DNA from: Malania oleifera
Lineage: Eukaryota > Streptophyta > Magnoliopsida > Santalales > Ximeniaceae
NCBI RefSeq assembly: GCF_029873635.1
Contig: NC_080425.1
Span: 42,162,390 to 42,226,389, forward strand
DNA: 64,000 nt
Direction: 5' to 3'
Both the position numbers and the translations under genes were made by a program. The number at the start of each line of letters is the position of its first letter. Positions within the stretch are counted from its first letter, which is position 1. The notes under the pieces are model-generated. The model had not been told where the DNA came from, searched no databases, and worked only from the letters and a program-made list of their open reading frames with translations. Of the stretch, positions 11,601-26,600 are shown in pieces.

Positions 11601-14600
11601 GTTCACATGGTGAAGGGCTCGTGGCAAAGTCTAATCAAGATCGTGGGAGAGGCAAGTCCTGGAACGGATCGAGTGATAATAAAACTCAGTTTAGGAGGAA
11701 GAAGGATGTTCGTTGTTTTAAGTGCGGGAAATAAGGGCACATAAAACTGGAATGTTCGGAGTGGGAGAAGGGAAAGGCAAAGCCTTAAGAGGTTTCATCA
11801 AAATCCTTGAATGTAGTTGAAGAAGGGGACTCAGAGAGCAATGATGGTGATATGTTTACTGTTTCATCAGGTTCAGAACGCCTCACGGGTTCTTGGATCC
11901 TAGACTCGGGATGTTCTTTTCACATGGTGAAACAGTGCAATTTGCAAAGTTATCGGAATGGGGGATATCAGGATCAAGATGTATGATGGTGTGTTAAGGA
12001 CGTTCTGTGGGGTAAGGCATGTACCCAATCTACGGAAGAACGTGATATCATTGGGTGCTTTGGATTGTGATGGGTATAGCTACAAGTCCAAAGGAGAGAC
12101 AATGATGGTGTATTGATGGTGATCAAGGGACAGAGGATAGTAGGGAATCTCTATGCACTGCAAGGTAACACTGTTGTAGGTGGAGCTACAACTAAGAGTT
12201 CTGAGTCAGAAAATACTATTTTGTGTAATGTAACCACACACAAAACGGTGGGTATTATTAACTACATAGTTGTGGATGTTTGGGGACAGGTGAGGGCAGC
12301 ATCACTGGTTGGACATGGGTATTTCGTGAGGTTATCATGAAAGGTCTGGGGATATCTCATGCAGCATAAGTTGGAGATGTTTGCCAAGTGTAACTTGTGG
12401 GTGAGGTGGAGTACCAGACCAGGAGAGAGTTCCTCGGGTCAGATATTGTTGCTAAGTACGCTGGCGTTCAAGGAGTTTTGTGAGTAGGGCATGGTGTATG
12501 AAGGGCTTGTAAGGGACTTCTTGGTGAAGTTAGTGAGTATGGCGTGTTTCGCAGTTGATCGATCGCCAAAGGTATCACTAGATGGGAGAGTTGCAGGAGA
12601 GGCTTGGACTGGTTATGCGGTAGACTTTGGAGGTCCACCTCTGCACGTTTCTAGTGAGATGGGATCTAGGCTTTGTGTTATGTACGGACAATGCATCTTC
12701 CTGGTATATCATAAAGATGGGTTCAAGCAGGGTGGCGATTGGTGGAGACATGGTTTTAGGTGTTGAAGCCATGGGACAACGTACTCAAGTAGATGAAGAG
12801 AAAAGGGTGCCAGAAAGCTACAGTGGCAACAATGAGCATGTTGTGCACGTGGAGTTGGAGACTCAGGATAGGACTGCAGGGAGTTCTAACTTAGGAGACT
12901 TACAGTATTAGAGGATAAACTGGAACAAAAAAGAGATTGTGATGCAGGTGGAGTTTCAGACTCAGTGCGGAAATACGTTCAAACTCAGGAGACCAACAGG
13001 TTCACAATTGGCTCAGAGGCGCTATCGGGCCACTGCCAGGTGTGATATGATGTCTTATGCAACCATTACTACCAGGAAGGATCTTACTACCTTTCAGGAA
13101 GCAGTACACGACCAAGAGAAGAGTAGGTGGATAGGTGTCATGGTGGAGGAAATGGAGGTATTGTATGAGAATCAAACAAGGGGGTTGGTGGTGCTCCCAG
13201 AGGGGGAAAGGGAGATAGGTTGCAAATGGGCAATAATTCTATTGTTTTGTGTGAGTGACATGCATATTGCTAGAAAGGTTCCAATTGAGGTAAATCAATC
13301 GAGAACTCTATTGAGAAAGGAAGTTGACATAAAGGTGTTGAGTGCTACCAAGAGTGTTCTTAGGTTGGAGATTCGCAAGGTTAAAGTTACAGAGAAATTG
13401 GAATTATCTCAGGGTGACTTTGTAGCAACGTGGAGACTGGTGTTATCTTAGGGTGACTGTGTGGACAAAACTACATGAAGATTGTGGTTATCTCAGGGTG
13501 GTTTTGGGGACCAGGTGTTGGTGAGGTTTAGCATGGTTAGTGTTAAACCGATCACCAGTACACCGTTAGCGAATCTAAGTAAATAGTCTACCGCTCAGTA
13601 CTTGAGGACGAATGGGGATGTTCAGGTTGTGTTAGGGTTCCTACGCCAGTGCAATTGGGTACTTTGGCGGGCCACAGAGGGTTCTGTCAGTTGTGAGGTT
13701 CGTAGATGGAGACTACACAAGGGGCTTGGATGATAGGAGGCTTGCAACGGGGTACGTTGTGGGAATGCGTAATTGTTGGAAGTCTAGGGTACAGTCTCAG
13801 GGTGCATTGGTTACAACTGGATCGGAGTTCTTGGCAAAGGCTGAGGCTACCAAGGTAGCATTGTGGTTCAAAAGATCATTCAAGGAGCTGGGTGTTCAGT
13901 TAGGTGAAGTTCCTGTTACCATGGTCAAGTTCAAGCGTGGCTCGGACTTAGTTTATGTCTCCAGGTGTTAGAGGGGAGGCGAGTCCCAATCTACAAGGCC
14001 TGGGTGAAGCAGCGGTTATGCTTTCAGATTTCCAAGGTGGTAAATTTTCACTAAGGTGGAGATTATTAGAGACGTGGCTCATATTCAGAGCGGATCACAT
14101 GTACCGGAGAGAGCTACGTGAAGCGAGGGACAATTGCATGTGAAGAGGTTTCAGGCAGCATGCAGGAGGACCTTTGCTCAGCACAAACCGTCGACGGTTT
14201 CCGTCGGCGTAGATCACGTAAAGTCAAATAGGGGACTTGTAGATTAGGCTTATCTAAAGGATTTTCCTCTAGGGGATTGCTACAGATGTAGTTTAGCTAT
14301 ACTAGAACACTTTTGTATGCATTAGATGTTATATAAACATCATCATGTAACCTTATTGGGATGAGAGACATTGATCATAGTGAAAACCCAAGTGCTGCTC
14401 CCGTGGACATAGGCTATTGCCGAACTACGTAAATCTTGTGTGTTCTAGTTGTGGTTTTGATTCTTCTTATCATTGTTTGATTGCTTATTGAGTATATTTC
14501 ATCGTCGAGTGCTTGCATTAGGTTGTTGATTGATTCGTATGTGATTGTGTGCTTCTGCTACACGTGTTCAAGTTGAACGAACGTCAACAAAAATTTAGTC

Positions 14601-17600
14601 AAGCAATGAGAGAGAAAATCTGAAAATAATCAATACCACATGTTTGGGTGCACCCTTTAGTACCAATCCAGACTTACGCCACTTGATAGAGCCGTCAGGA
14701 AGATATATGATGGTGGTGTAGACCAACAATATCTGACCAAGTACTTAACAAGAGCAAGATCCAAGTCCCACGTCCCTTGAGTGGTCAAGCCATCCATTTC
14801 CACATCCATTGCATGCTTCCAACCAGGCATAGCAAGCACTTCAACATGTGAAGAAGGAAACATAATGAGCACTAGGATAAGCGACTAAAGACCATTAAGT
14901 ACATGTTCTAGTGCCTTTCAAGTGAGCAATTGGCAAATCTAAGTCATTCTAGGATCGATCTCTAGAATGAGAAGGTGAAATAGTTAATGGTAAAGAGGTG
15001 TTGCATGGTCATAGTGATGTCTATGTCGGCTTTCCGTCGTTTATAAACGCTTAATTGTTTCTCTTGGTTGTTAATTAATGGGTTTAGAAGACAAGTGGAA
15101 GCTTTAGAGGGTTAAGGCAAGGAACAAGAAGATCAATGCAGGGGAACTAGAAACCATTGATGTTCTCAAAATAGATGAGGGTCTAACACAAAAGAAATAA
15201 GATTTCCCCTAAAAATAAGATAATGTATGCACTAACAAATTTCCTATGAGTGGAGATCATTACATCTATATCCTTTCTAACTTCTCAAATACCCAACAAC
15301 GACTCATTTAACAACATGAGAGAACTTGTCAAGACCAATATATGGATAATGAATAAAACATTTACACCCACACAAGGCATCAGAGAACATGGATATTTCT
15401 GCAAACATTATAGAAAAGGGAATTTGTCCCCTTAGAACACTTAGAGGGTATCCTATTAAAAACAATGGATTTAGTCCAAACAGTTTTAGGAACAAAGCAT
15501 ATGAAAAAGTAAAGACTATGCAATGTCATGTAAATGTCTATTTTTTTGTACAACTACTCGATTAGGGTATGTACACATGATGCTTGACAAATAATATATT
15601 TGGTCCAACAAAAAATAATGAATCTTATTTTAAACAAATTCAAGTGCAATTTTTTTTCCCCCCGAGTAGAATTGAGTAAGTACATTAAAAAAGCCAAATT
15701 AACTCTTTTAATAGATAGACTCAGGTCATACATGAAAAATCATCCACAAAAGTCACATAATATTGATGACCAATCAATTGACTCTACATGGATCCTAAAT
15801 GTTTGAATGAATAAGAGAAATGCTTTACTACAAGACTCAACTCTATACAGAAAAGATGTCTTAACATGCTTCCTAGTTGACATATTGTAGAACACTCAAA
15901 ATGAGAAATAGATTTTAACATATGAAAAACTAGTTTCAGTTTTTGAAGGGATGGGTGACTTAAGCATGTTGCTGATGCAAAGAAACACCATGATTTGAAA
16001 TTAAAGAAAAAATATAACAAGAAATTGATCTACCACCACCACCATCGAAATAGTACAAGCCATCCTTCTAGCCCTCCAATCCTCTTCTTCAAAATCTTGA
16101 ATAACATAATGAGAAGGAAAGAAAGTGACAATATAGTTATGAGATTTAGTTAATTGACTAATTGATAAGATGTTTAAAGAAAATTTAGGCGCATATAACA
16201 CAAAATTTGAAAGCAATGAAAGAATATTGGCACAACCAGAAACTGGAATAACCAAATCATCAACAAAAGTAACCTTTGTGAAAAGCAGTGGGTTCAATGG
16301 CCAATATAATAGGACTACTTGTCATATTGGAGGAGGCACCCAAATCAATAACTCAAGGTGATGGGGATGAATAGGCAAGAAGCTCAATTGTATTTGAATG
16401 GGCCATAGTTGCACTAAATGCAGAAGAGTTTAAAGTTGTTGAACCATGTGGAATAGTTTGTTATACTCCTCTTTGGACACGATAGATGATGTGCGCAACT
16501 CCTTAGTGGATTGGCTAGGTGCACTTAGTGGTGAAGGAAGATGTAGGCCAAGAGTTGGTGCCTACAACCATTCAAATTGTGTTGAATGAGTACAAGGAGG
16601 TGATGTTAATAAGCTGCCTCACAACTGTTGGAAAGTTTCAAATTTCTGTTATAATGTAAATCTATTCTCCTTGATTATATGAGAAATTTCTGTAGTTATG
16701 TAAATAATGCTGCAGCATGCTGGCAGTGAACATGTGCCTGAAATTCTGGCAGCATGTTCCTGAATTTCTGACAGCATTTAGGTGCTGGGAACCTGCCTGA
16801 AAATATGGCAGCCACTATGTAAATCACTTGTATATAATGATAGTAAACCCTATGGAAGGTGTATTCAGACCATAAACTGACATGGTATCAGAGCCAGCTG
16901 CTGCTTCTTTGCTGTTTCACTCTGGTTTTTAGTTCAACAACAGAGTATTTTTTCCATCTTTCTGTTCAGCCTTCATTGCTGAAAATTCTTAGAAGCAGTT
17001 TCAGTTCTTTTCTTTCAGCAGTCATAACCCCTAAAACCTCGGCCTCACTGCTTTAACTCTGTTCAGCCTCCAGTATGTCTGAAATGTCCAAAACTTCCAC
17101 CATGGCCAGACCTGAAGCTGTGATCAACACCAAAACTGAAACCAAGTTAGCCCATACCAAACCCCATTCAGTCCAAATCACAAATATCCATCTCAATGAA
17201 GCCAACTTCTTGAGATGGTCTCAGTCAGTTCGAATGTATATCCATGGGAGAGGTAAGATTGGCTACCTTACTGGTGAAACCAAGGCCCCTGACAGAGCAG
17301 ACCCATCATATGCTATATGGGATGCTGAAAATTCCATGATTATGGCTTGGCTTGTGAATGCAATGGATGAAGATATTAGTGCTAATTACATGTGTTATCT
17401 TATTGCAAAAGAACTCTGGGATAATGTTAGTCAGATGTATTCTGACCTTGGAAATTATTCCCAGATTTATGAATTGCAGCAAAAAATTGGCAAGGCCCAA
17501 CAAGGGGAAGATAGTGTGACTAAGTGTTTCAATGTCCTTAAGGGACTGAGGCAGGACTTGGATCTATTCAATGATTATGAATGGAAGAGCCCTGATGATT

Positions 17601-20600
17601 GCAACAACAACAAGAAGATGGTGGAGAATGCAAGAATTTTTAAATTCTTGGCAGGACTCAATGATAAGTTTGATGAGGTCAGGGGGAGGATTCTTGGTAG
17701 ACAGCCTTAGCCTCCAATCGGAGAGGTATTTTCTGAAGTGAGACGTGAAGATTGTCGCCGGAATGTTATGCTAAAGAAAAAAGGAGCTGATGGAACAGTT
17801 TAGAACTCGGCTTTGGCTGCTGCGAATTCCTCTGTACAGCAGTCATATTCCAAGCAAAAATCTCGAGTATGGTGCGACTATTGTAATAAGCCACGCCATA
17901 CCCGAGAAACGTGCTGGAAACTACATGGAAAACCAGAAAATTGGAAAAGCAGCAAACCTGGACCTGGAAACAATCAAGTGATTCCTAGAGCAAATGAAGC
18001 CCAGACCAATGTTCTAAGTTCAGAGCAGATGGATCAGCTTCTTCAACAGCTGAAATCCAATCTAATATCCGGTACTTCTTTTGGTTCCTTGGCCCAAACA
18101 GGTAATATGTCAAGTGCTTATTCCAGCTCTTTATCCTCTGCACCATGGATTATTAATTTAGGTGCATCCGCCCATATGACTATCTCAATTGTTTCAACCT
18201 TATTATCCTTGTCCGGGTAATAAAAAGGTTGATTGCAGATGGGAGTCTTTCATCCATTGCAGGAACAGGTTCAATTAGAATTTCTGGGAAAATTGAATTA
18301 AAATCTGTCCTTCATATTCCTAAACATACTTGCTATCTTCTGTCTGTCAGTAGATTATCCCTTGATTCTAACTGTCGTAACATATTCTTTGATTCTCACT
18401 GTGAATTTCAGGACCAGAACTCGGGGGCGATGATTGGCAGTGCTAGGATGATCGATGACCTTTATTATTTTGATGATACCCTATTCAGCAATAAACAAGC
18501 TCAGGGCTTGAGCGGTAGTACTAGTTCAATCCTTGTGCATGATCAAATAATGCTTTGGCATCTTAGATTAGGGCATCCTAGTTTTTCTTATTTAAAATAC
18601 TTGCTGCCTAATCTGTTTAGAAATTTGAATTGTTCTTCTCTTCATTGTGACGTGTCATTTATCAAAAAATCATTGAGTTCCTTATATTTCAAAAGGCTAC
18701 TGTGCATCAAAACCTTTTTATTTGATTCATTGTGATGTTTGGGGTCCCTCTAAGGTTACTACCTGATCTGGAAAAAAGTAATTTGTGACTTTTATAGATG
18801 ATCATACTTGGATTTGTTGGGTATATTTGATGAATGAAAAATTTGAAGTTGAAATATTATTCAAGAATTTTTATAGTATGATCGAAAACCAATTTCACAC
18901 AAAAATAGGCATACTTCGTAGATAATGGTACAAAATATTTCAACCAAGTTTTGGGAAATTTTTGAAAGAAAGAGGGATTCAACATCAATCCACTTGTTGT
19001 GACACCCCACAATAAAATGGTATCGCTGAAAGAAAAAATCGTCATTTACTTGAGGTTGCACGAGCTATAATGTTTTCAATGCATATTCCAAAATATTTGT
19101 GGGGGCATGTGATTCTAACTACTTGTTACCTTATTAATAGAATGCCTACCCATGTGCTGCAGTATACCACTCCTCTGGCATGCCTAAAAAAATCCTTTCC
19201 TGATAATAGGATAATTTCTGATTTGCCTCTAAAAAGTATTTGGATGCCCTGTTTTTGTTCATATTCCAGCTCACCTTAGATCTAAACTTGATCCTAGGGC
19301 TGAAAAATGTGTGTTTCTAGGGTATGCTCCCAATAAGAAAGGGTATAAATGTTTTAATCCAAAAGCAAAAAAAATTCACATCAGTATGGATGTCGTTTTT
19401 ATTGAAAATCAGTCATACTTTAACCAAACTAATCTTTAGGGGGAGAAAGAGAGTAGTGAAGATCAGTTTTGGCAAACTTCTATACCAATGCCTAATGTTT
19501 TCCTTGACATTGACATCCCTATAAAAAACATTCAAGGAACTGAAATTTTAAATAGTGAAAAAACTGGAATTACCAATCTGCCTGTACAAAGCATAAGGGA
19601 ATCACAAACAAGGGGAGAATTGCTACAGAATAATCCCTCTTCTAAGCTTCGTGTTTATACAAGAGGCAGGTATCGTTCTAATACTAAGGATCATCCCACA
19701 ATTTCAGAGCAGAATCAATCATCACCTCCAAAAACTGGTCATTTGGAAATCCCAAGTAATCCCTCTACTACAGTTCCAGTTGATCAATCTACTGACCTTG
19801 ATGTACCTATAGCCATTAGGAAAGGAGTTAGAACCAGTACCACACACCCTATTGCCAAATATTTATCATACAATAGACTCTCTCATAATCATAAGGCCTT
19901 TACATCCAAAATTTCTCACCTATTTGTTCCAAAGACCATTCAGGAAGCTATGGATCATCCAGACTGGAAGTTAGCAGTTCTTGAAGAGATGAATGCACTA
20001 CGAAACAATAGTACTTGGGAAATTGTTGATTTGCCGAAGGAAAAGAAAATTGTAGGTTGCAAGTGGGTGTTTACAATTAAATGCAAGGCCGACGGCAATA
20101 TAGAGAGAAATAAGGAAAGACTCATTGCAAAAGGGTTTACACAAACGTATGGAATCGACTATCAAGAAACTTTTGCTCCAGCAGCCAAGATAAACTCAAT
20201 CCGAGTGCTACTCTCCTTAGTTGTACATTCTAACTAGCCCTTACACCAGTTGGATGTAAAGAATGTCCTTCTAAATGGAGATCTAGAGGATGAAGTATTT
20301 ATGGAATTACCACCAGGTTTTGAAGGTAATCATGGCAGAGATAAGGTATGTAAATTGAAAAAATCATTGTATGGGCTCAAGCAATCTCCAAGAGCTTGGT
20401 TTGAATGCTTTGGGAAGGCTGTAAAGGGTCCTGGTTACAGCCAAGGTCAAGCTGATCACACCATGTTCTATAAGCACTCAAGTGAAGGGAAGGTTGCTAT
20501 TGTAATTGTCTATGTTAACGATATTATTTTGACAGGTAATGACAGCAAGGAACTTGAGAAATTAAAAAAGATACTTGCTAATGAATTTGAGATTAAAGAC

Positions 20601-23600
20601 TTGGGTGACTTGAAGTATTTTCTTGGTATGGAATATGCAAGGTCAAGAAAAGGTATTTTTGTTTCACAAAGAAAATATGTGCTCGACTTGCTTGGAGAAA
20701 CATGTTTACTAGGGTGTAAAGCAGCTGAGACACCTATAGAGCCTAATCTTAAACTACAACCTGCCAATACCAAAGATTGGTTGGAAGGCTTCTTTATCTA
20801 TCACATACACGTCCTAACATAGCCTTTGCTGTCAGTATGGTATGCCAATTCATGCACTCACCAGGGCCTAACCACTTTGATGTAGCTTATAGAATCCTGA
20901 GATATTTAAAAGGAACTCCAGGAAAAGGTCTATTGTTTGAAGACCATAGACATCTACAAGTTGAGGTATACACTGATGCAGATTGGGCTAGGAGTATAAC
21001 TGATTGAAGATCAGCTCCTGGTTATTGTGCCTTTTTTGGTGGAAATTTGGTTACATGGCGAAGTAAAAAACAAAATGTGGTAGCTAGGAGTAGTGCAGAG
21101 ACAGAATTTAGAGCAGTTGGTCATGGAGTTAGTGAAGTGTTGTGGATTAAAATATTATTGGAAGAATTGAAAGTCACTAATCTACTTCCTATGAGACTGT
21201 CTTGCTATAACAAATCTGCCATAATCATTGCTCACAATCCAGTGCTACATGATAGAACATAACATGTTGAGGTCGACAAGCATTTTATAGAGGAGAAGCT
21301 GGACAGTGGACTAATTTGTTTACCCTATATCTCTACTACTGAACGAGTAGCAAATATACTAACAAAAGGATTACCAAAGAAGCAATTTGAAAATTTGATC
21401 GGCAAGCTAGGTATGGAAGACATCTTCAAACCAGCTTAAGGGGGAGCATTGGAAAGTTTCAAATTTCTGTTATTATGTAAATTTACTCTCCTTGATTATA
21501 GGAGAAATGTTGGCCTCACAAGGCTTAAAATCTTATTTTGATGATAACAAATCAAAGGGACTTAACATATTTGGTTAAGTGAAGTTTCTGGGCTCAAGTG
21601 TGTTGGTAAAATATCAAGATCAAATGCTTGAAAAGTCTATTGAAAGCTTGTACTTAAAGCTAGAAGAACTTGGTGAAGTATGTACTTAAGTCAATGAGCT
21701 ATGAAGGAAGTCAAAGCAAATACATTAAGACATTAAAAGCAAAGAAAATACATGAAGACATTGAGAGCAAAGCAAATACATGAAGACTTAGTGATTAGAA
21801 AGTCATAGTCCTTAAGAATGTAAGTACTTCAAATAATTCAATATTGATGCGTGAAGCTCTTAGGAGTTAATATTGACTTAGAGACCTATGTTTGAAAACC
21901 TCGGAAATTTTTTTCAAAAGTCTCAATTCAATATGACAAGTATAAAAGCTAGAAAGAGTTTTGGAAACAAAGTTTTTAAAAGCATATGTTTTGCACAATC
22001 AGGCGACTGATGCTTCACCATCAGGCGACTGACATTTTATGCTAATGAAAATTTAACAAACAGAATAGGGTCAGATGACTGACCTCTCAGAATTAGGCGA
22101 CTGACCCCATTCTATGTTTGAAAATATACTGTACTTAAAAGGTACAGACGATTGACTTCGATATTTTAGTCGACTGACCTTCGTGATTTAAAATTTATAA
22201 CAACGAGGGAAAGTTTCCAAATTTGATTGCTTGGCCCCCAAACTTTCAGAAAACTTGGAAAATACTCCAAGTAACTTGGGCAACACGAAAATTTACTTTA
22301 TTACTCTATAAATACATGTTTTTCACATGAATTAATAACAACTAGCAAGCACATACGAATTGAAAATTTAGAATTCTACTACTAAAATTCTGCTAAAGCA
22401 TTGCTGTGCTATTGCTGACAAAGCCACAGTTTTTCTGATTGTTTTCTACGGAGGAATTCAAAATTAAATCAAAATTGCGGTAACAATCATCTGAGCTTCA
22501 TCTTTCTATATTGATTATTGATTGAAGTATATTGTTCTTAAATTGTGCTAATCTGATCTTGTTGAGAGTGTTACTTGTACACAAGTTTTTTCTTCTTATC
22601 ATTTGACGATTCATGGTTATTGGATCGTTGCCTAACGAGAAGGGGTATTCTTGTTAGAGAAGGACTTGTTATTTGACGATCCAAGGTTATTGGATCGTTG
22701 GCTAACGAGAAGGGGTATTCTTGTTAGAGAAGGACTTGTTATTTGACGATCCAAGGTTATTGGATCGTTGGCTAACGAGAAGGGGTATTCTTGTTAGAGA
22801 GGGATCTCCACCTGCTAAGGAGAGGTTGTAACTTTGTCCAGTAAGAAAGTGGGAAAGGAAAATCCTTTGAGCGGTTGCTTGGGGCAAGGACGTAGGCCGC
22901 TGACCGAACCTTGTAAAAAATACGGTCTTCAGCTCTTCTCCCTACTCTCTTTAATTTACTGCAAGGATATAACCTACGTGTATGATTATTTAACACTTGC
23001 TGAACATTGGGAGTCACTAAATTTTTTGAACCATATTTGATATCAACAAAACTATTTTGTTTAGTTGTTGATTGGTTATTGAGAGCTTACCAAAATCCTA
23101 ATCTTAATTGGTATTTGAATCAAGGAATTAATTGATTGGTAATATTCTAAATATTGAAGTTCTTGAAATATAACTAAGACATATCTTGAGAATCTGAATA
23201 TCTCATTGAAGTTATATTACAGGGAAATTGAGATCAATCTTTGTTTAATACGCAGCTGATAGAAATCTTATGTGATTACTTCATCTATTTTACAAGACAC
23301 TTCAAATTGGTTTATTGGGACTATTCATTGAAGTTATTATTGTTGAGAAGAAAAATTGATTCTGAAATTTGGTTATGTATTGAAGTATTGGATTTAAATA
23401 CTAAATTGCTGAGTATCATAACTAAGTTTAATCTTGTGAAATAAACTATTCTGTTAAAGCAAAATTGCAGAGTTCTTGAGATAAAATTCTGAAACAAATA
23501 ATGTCTTTGATATATATTAAAAGGAAAATCTGATCTAAAATTTTTATCCATTGAAGAACTAAAAGTTGTATAAGCAACATTATCTTTTGTTGGTTAATAT

Positions 23601-26600
23601 AAATAAAGTGGTTGATAAGAATTCAGTTGTTGATTTGAAAGTGTGATTGCAATTAACTTAAGTTGAAAAAGGGCTATATTTAAAGAGTTCATAATTCCCC
23701 CCCCCCCCCCCCGCCCTTTTTCTTGGGAGTACACTGTACTTTTCAAGAAATTTCTGTAATTATGTAAATAATGCTGCAGCATGCCGGCAGTGAACATGTG
23801 CCTGAAATTCTGGTAGCATGTTCCTAAATTTCTGACAGCATTTAGGTGCTGGGAACCTGCCTGAAAATATGGTAGCCACTATGTAAACCCACTATGTAAA
23901 TTACTTGTATATAATGATAGTAAACCCTATGGAAGGTGTATTCAGACCAAAAACTGACAACAACTTGCCTCCACGATAGGGGGTGAAGCATGAGATCGAG
24001 TTATACCTAGGAATGAAGCCACCTGCTAAAGGGCCATATCATATCAGATGGCGCCTCCAGAGCTAGAAGTGTTGAGCAAACAACTTGATGATTTATTGGA
24101 AGTGAGATATATTTGTCCTTCCAAGGCACCGTTCGGAGCACTAGTGTAATAACCTGAACCAAACAAAAAAAATCTTGGAGGAGATATTTTTAGATTACTT
24201 AAGGGCTAAGTTATGTTTATTATATAACTCTCTCTCTCTCTAAACCGCGAATTCACTCTCTCTCTCTCTAAGATCTCGGGCGGCTCGTTGCCCGAATTAA
24301 TGATCCAACGTTACTACGTGGATCAGCGGGTGAATCTCTACAAGTCCTACAGAGTAGAATCTCGATTTGAGGATTTTCGGGCTTTTACCCCGAAGTTAAG
24401 GTAAGGGTCGAAACGAGCCTAGTGACTTGTAGATCTATACTAAATAGGGTGATGTTGACGTATGGTCTTTCGGTTTTAGGATTTGGGAATCCGTGTGGCT
24501 GTTTCGAGCCGTTTGGAGTCGTGTTTCGGTATTCGGGAATAGGTAAGGGGATTTGTTTATGTCAATTATTTTTAAAATCTGATCCGGTAGAACTGTAGGT
24601 TGTGTTTATACGGATGTTTTGGTTACTTGTTTGGAAAATTTTACTGGGGGAGATTTCTGATTTTTCAGGTGTACGATTTTCAGGAAAATTAGGGTTTCAG
24701 GTATTGTCTCCGTTTCTTTTGGAAAATCGTTTATTTGAATAAAACTAAAGTATAGAGATGACCGTACCTTTATTTTATGTAAAACTATATTTCCAGATCA
24801 ATTATCATATAATTGTTTAATTATCAAAATAGGTGTGGCAGGAGAGGATATTTTGTGATGATTGAGTTATGATGTGTTTGAAATGAAATATAGGAACTGA
24901 AGTTACAAATTATTTTCAGGAATGTAAGGAATAGGTAGATTGAGATATGGGTAGAGTAGGTCGAGGGTTGTCTTGCAGCTAAACAAGGATTCATTGACGG
25001 TGTTCTGTATTTTTCTTGAAATGACGATTTCAGTAAAACAACGGCAAACCATTGATGGTTTCGTGTCGGTGCAGTGAGGCAGACCTGGACCCGAGAGTTT
25101 AGATGTTAACATGAATATTTTACTAGGATTGTGTTAATTGTGGTATGACATAGGAATACTAATCTATTCTTATCCTATTTTCGGAATGGAGCCCAAGGAT
25201 AACAACTTGGACGGTAGCTTGGAGGAGACTTCGAGCGATGGGTCTCCTGCCGTGCCTCGAGGCTTGACTGTGCAGGTCTTGCGGGAGATTGGGCGGAGTG
25301 TTAGGGGACGCTAATGTCCACTTACTACTGCGGGTTGCTCTATCAAAAAATTTACCCACATGCATTCGTCGACGTTCACTAGAGGGTCTGACCCAATAGT
25401 GGCCGAGAACTGGGTGCAGAAGACACAGAAAATACTGAAAGTTCTGCATTGCACAAACGAACAGAGGGTTCTCTATGCTACATTTTAGCTAGCAGGTGAA
25501 GCTGAAAGATGGTGGACAGCTGTGAGTTTGCTGGGGGAGCAGAGGACCGGGCCATCAGAGATGACGTGGAGCCATTTCAAGGAGGTATTCTTCGAGCGAT
25601 AATTCCCGGCTTCCATCCGAGACGCGCAAGGGGATGAGTTCTCAAGTCTAACCCAGGAAACCTTGATGGTGCAGAGATATGCGGCCAGGTACATTGAGCT
25701 ATCTTGTTTTGCTCCGTGCCTGATATCGAACGAGTATGAGAAGACTCGAAGGTTCAAGAAGGATCTGAGGAAGGATATCCGTGAGCAGGTGGCAGTACTA
25801 CAGATTCGGGAATTCGCTATACTGGTGGATAAAGCCACCATGGCTGAAGCTAGTCTTCAGGAGGAAGTGGTAGTCCAGGATCAGAAGAAGAGGCTAGCGC
25901 CTTCTGGTGCTCGTCAGGGGCAGTGGAAGAAGAATAACTACGGTGCTAGTAAACGACAAGAGGTGGAACCACGGGGTCCACGGGGGGATTCATCTCGTGC
26001 ATGGTGTCTCAGGTGCCATAGGTGGCATAAGGGTGAGTGCCGACCGTTCACGGGTAATTGTCACTGTTGCGGCGAACAAGGCCACGTGGCACAAGTCTGT
26101 TGTGCGCCGATGAGTGCTACGCCTGCACTGAATCAGTACGGGGGAGGTAACCAAGCGCCCTGGGAAAATTTGCAGAGAAACACGGCTCAATCGAGAGTTT
26201 ACTCGCTTACCCCTGCCGATGCGGAGAACACGAGCGACGTGGTAACAGGTACCATGTTATTGCTTTCAAATAAAGCCGTTGTCTTATTTGATTAGGGAGC
26301 AACCCACTCCTTTATATCTGCAAATTTTGTGAAATTATGTGGGGTTGAAACCCAAATAATGGATGTGGAATTGTCCGTGGCGACACCATCGGGGAGTATG
26401 GTGATATGTAGGAAGAAGTTGGAGGATTATCCTATAGAAATTCAGGGAAGGACGCTACTGGTGAATCAAGTGGTATTCGACATGTACGGGTTTGATGTTA
26501 TTCTGGGGATGGACTAGTTATCCTCCAGTTTTGCTATCATCGACTGTAACCTGAAAGAGGTAGTGTTCATACCTCCAGATGGACAGGAGTATAAGTTCAT

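Larger units (their letters stand above)
10470..14589 (+). mobile_element. Copia LTR retrotransposon fossil (Copia 2) nested in Copia 1
   Basis: Terminal repeats at 10470-10992 and 14064-14589 flank about 3.1 kb. A TGGTATCAGAGC primer-binding site starts at 10995. The target duplication is AAAAT (10465-10469 and 14590-14594). Parts: UBN2-type gag (11040-11600), CCHC knuckle near 11720-11750, then eroded protease, integrase, RT (about 12940-13250) and RNase H (about 13690-13930). The internal region is shorter than usual for Copia. The element is broken in many places (ten or more). LTR divergence is about 8% by eye, suggesting an age of a few million years at usual plant rates. Confidence 0.88.
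8820..16450 (-). mobile_element. Old Copia LTR relic (Copia 1), broken and interrupted
   Basis: Minus-strand pieces in the right order for a Copia element: protease/gag-pre-integrase region (about 16001-16420), start of RT (about 14600-14880), middle of RT (10279-10469), remnants of RT and RNase H down to about 9010, then a purine tract and part of a 3' LTR (about 8820-9004). The segment 10465-14594 is a later Copia insertion with its target duplication. The 5' end is absent; it meets a plus-strand Gypsy relic near 16450. Heavily decayed with many breaks, and clearly older than its insert. Confidence 0.75.
16626..23959 (+). mobile_element. Copia LTR retrotransposon fossil (Copia 3, Retrofit/Ale-like) nested in Gypsy A
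   Basis: The left LTR is 16626-16882 and the right LTR starts at 21447, is split by a solo LTR, and ends at 23959. The target duplication is ACAAC (16621-16625, 23960-23964). The primer-binding site TGGTATCAGAGC is at 16883 and a G-rich purine tract precedes 21447. Parts in order: gag (17075-17710), CCHC knuckle (about 17865-17930), protease (about 18150), gag-pre-integrase and integrase (18230-19330), RT (19900-20780) and RNase H (20780-21420). All domains are present in outline, but the element is broken, with about ten or more breaks. LTR divergence is about 5% by eye, so it is younger than Copia 1, Copia 2 and Gypsy A. Confidence 0.9.

Noticed and set aside
12491-12766. Independent gene of about 90 codons
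   Set aside because: Lies inside Copia 2 and reads as eroded polyprotein.
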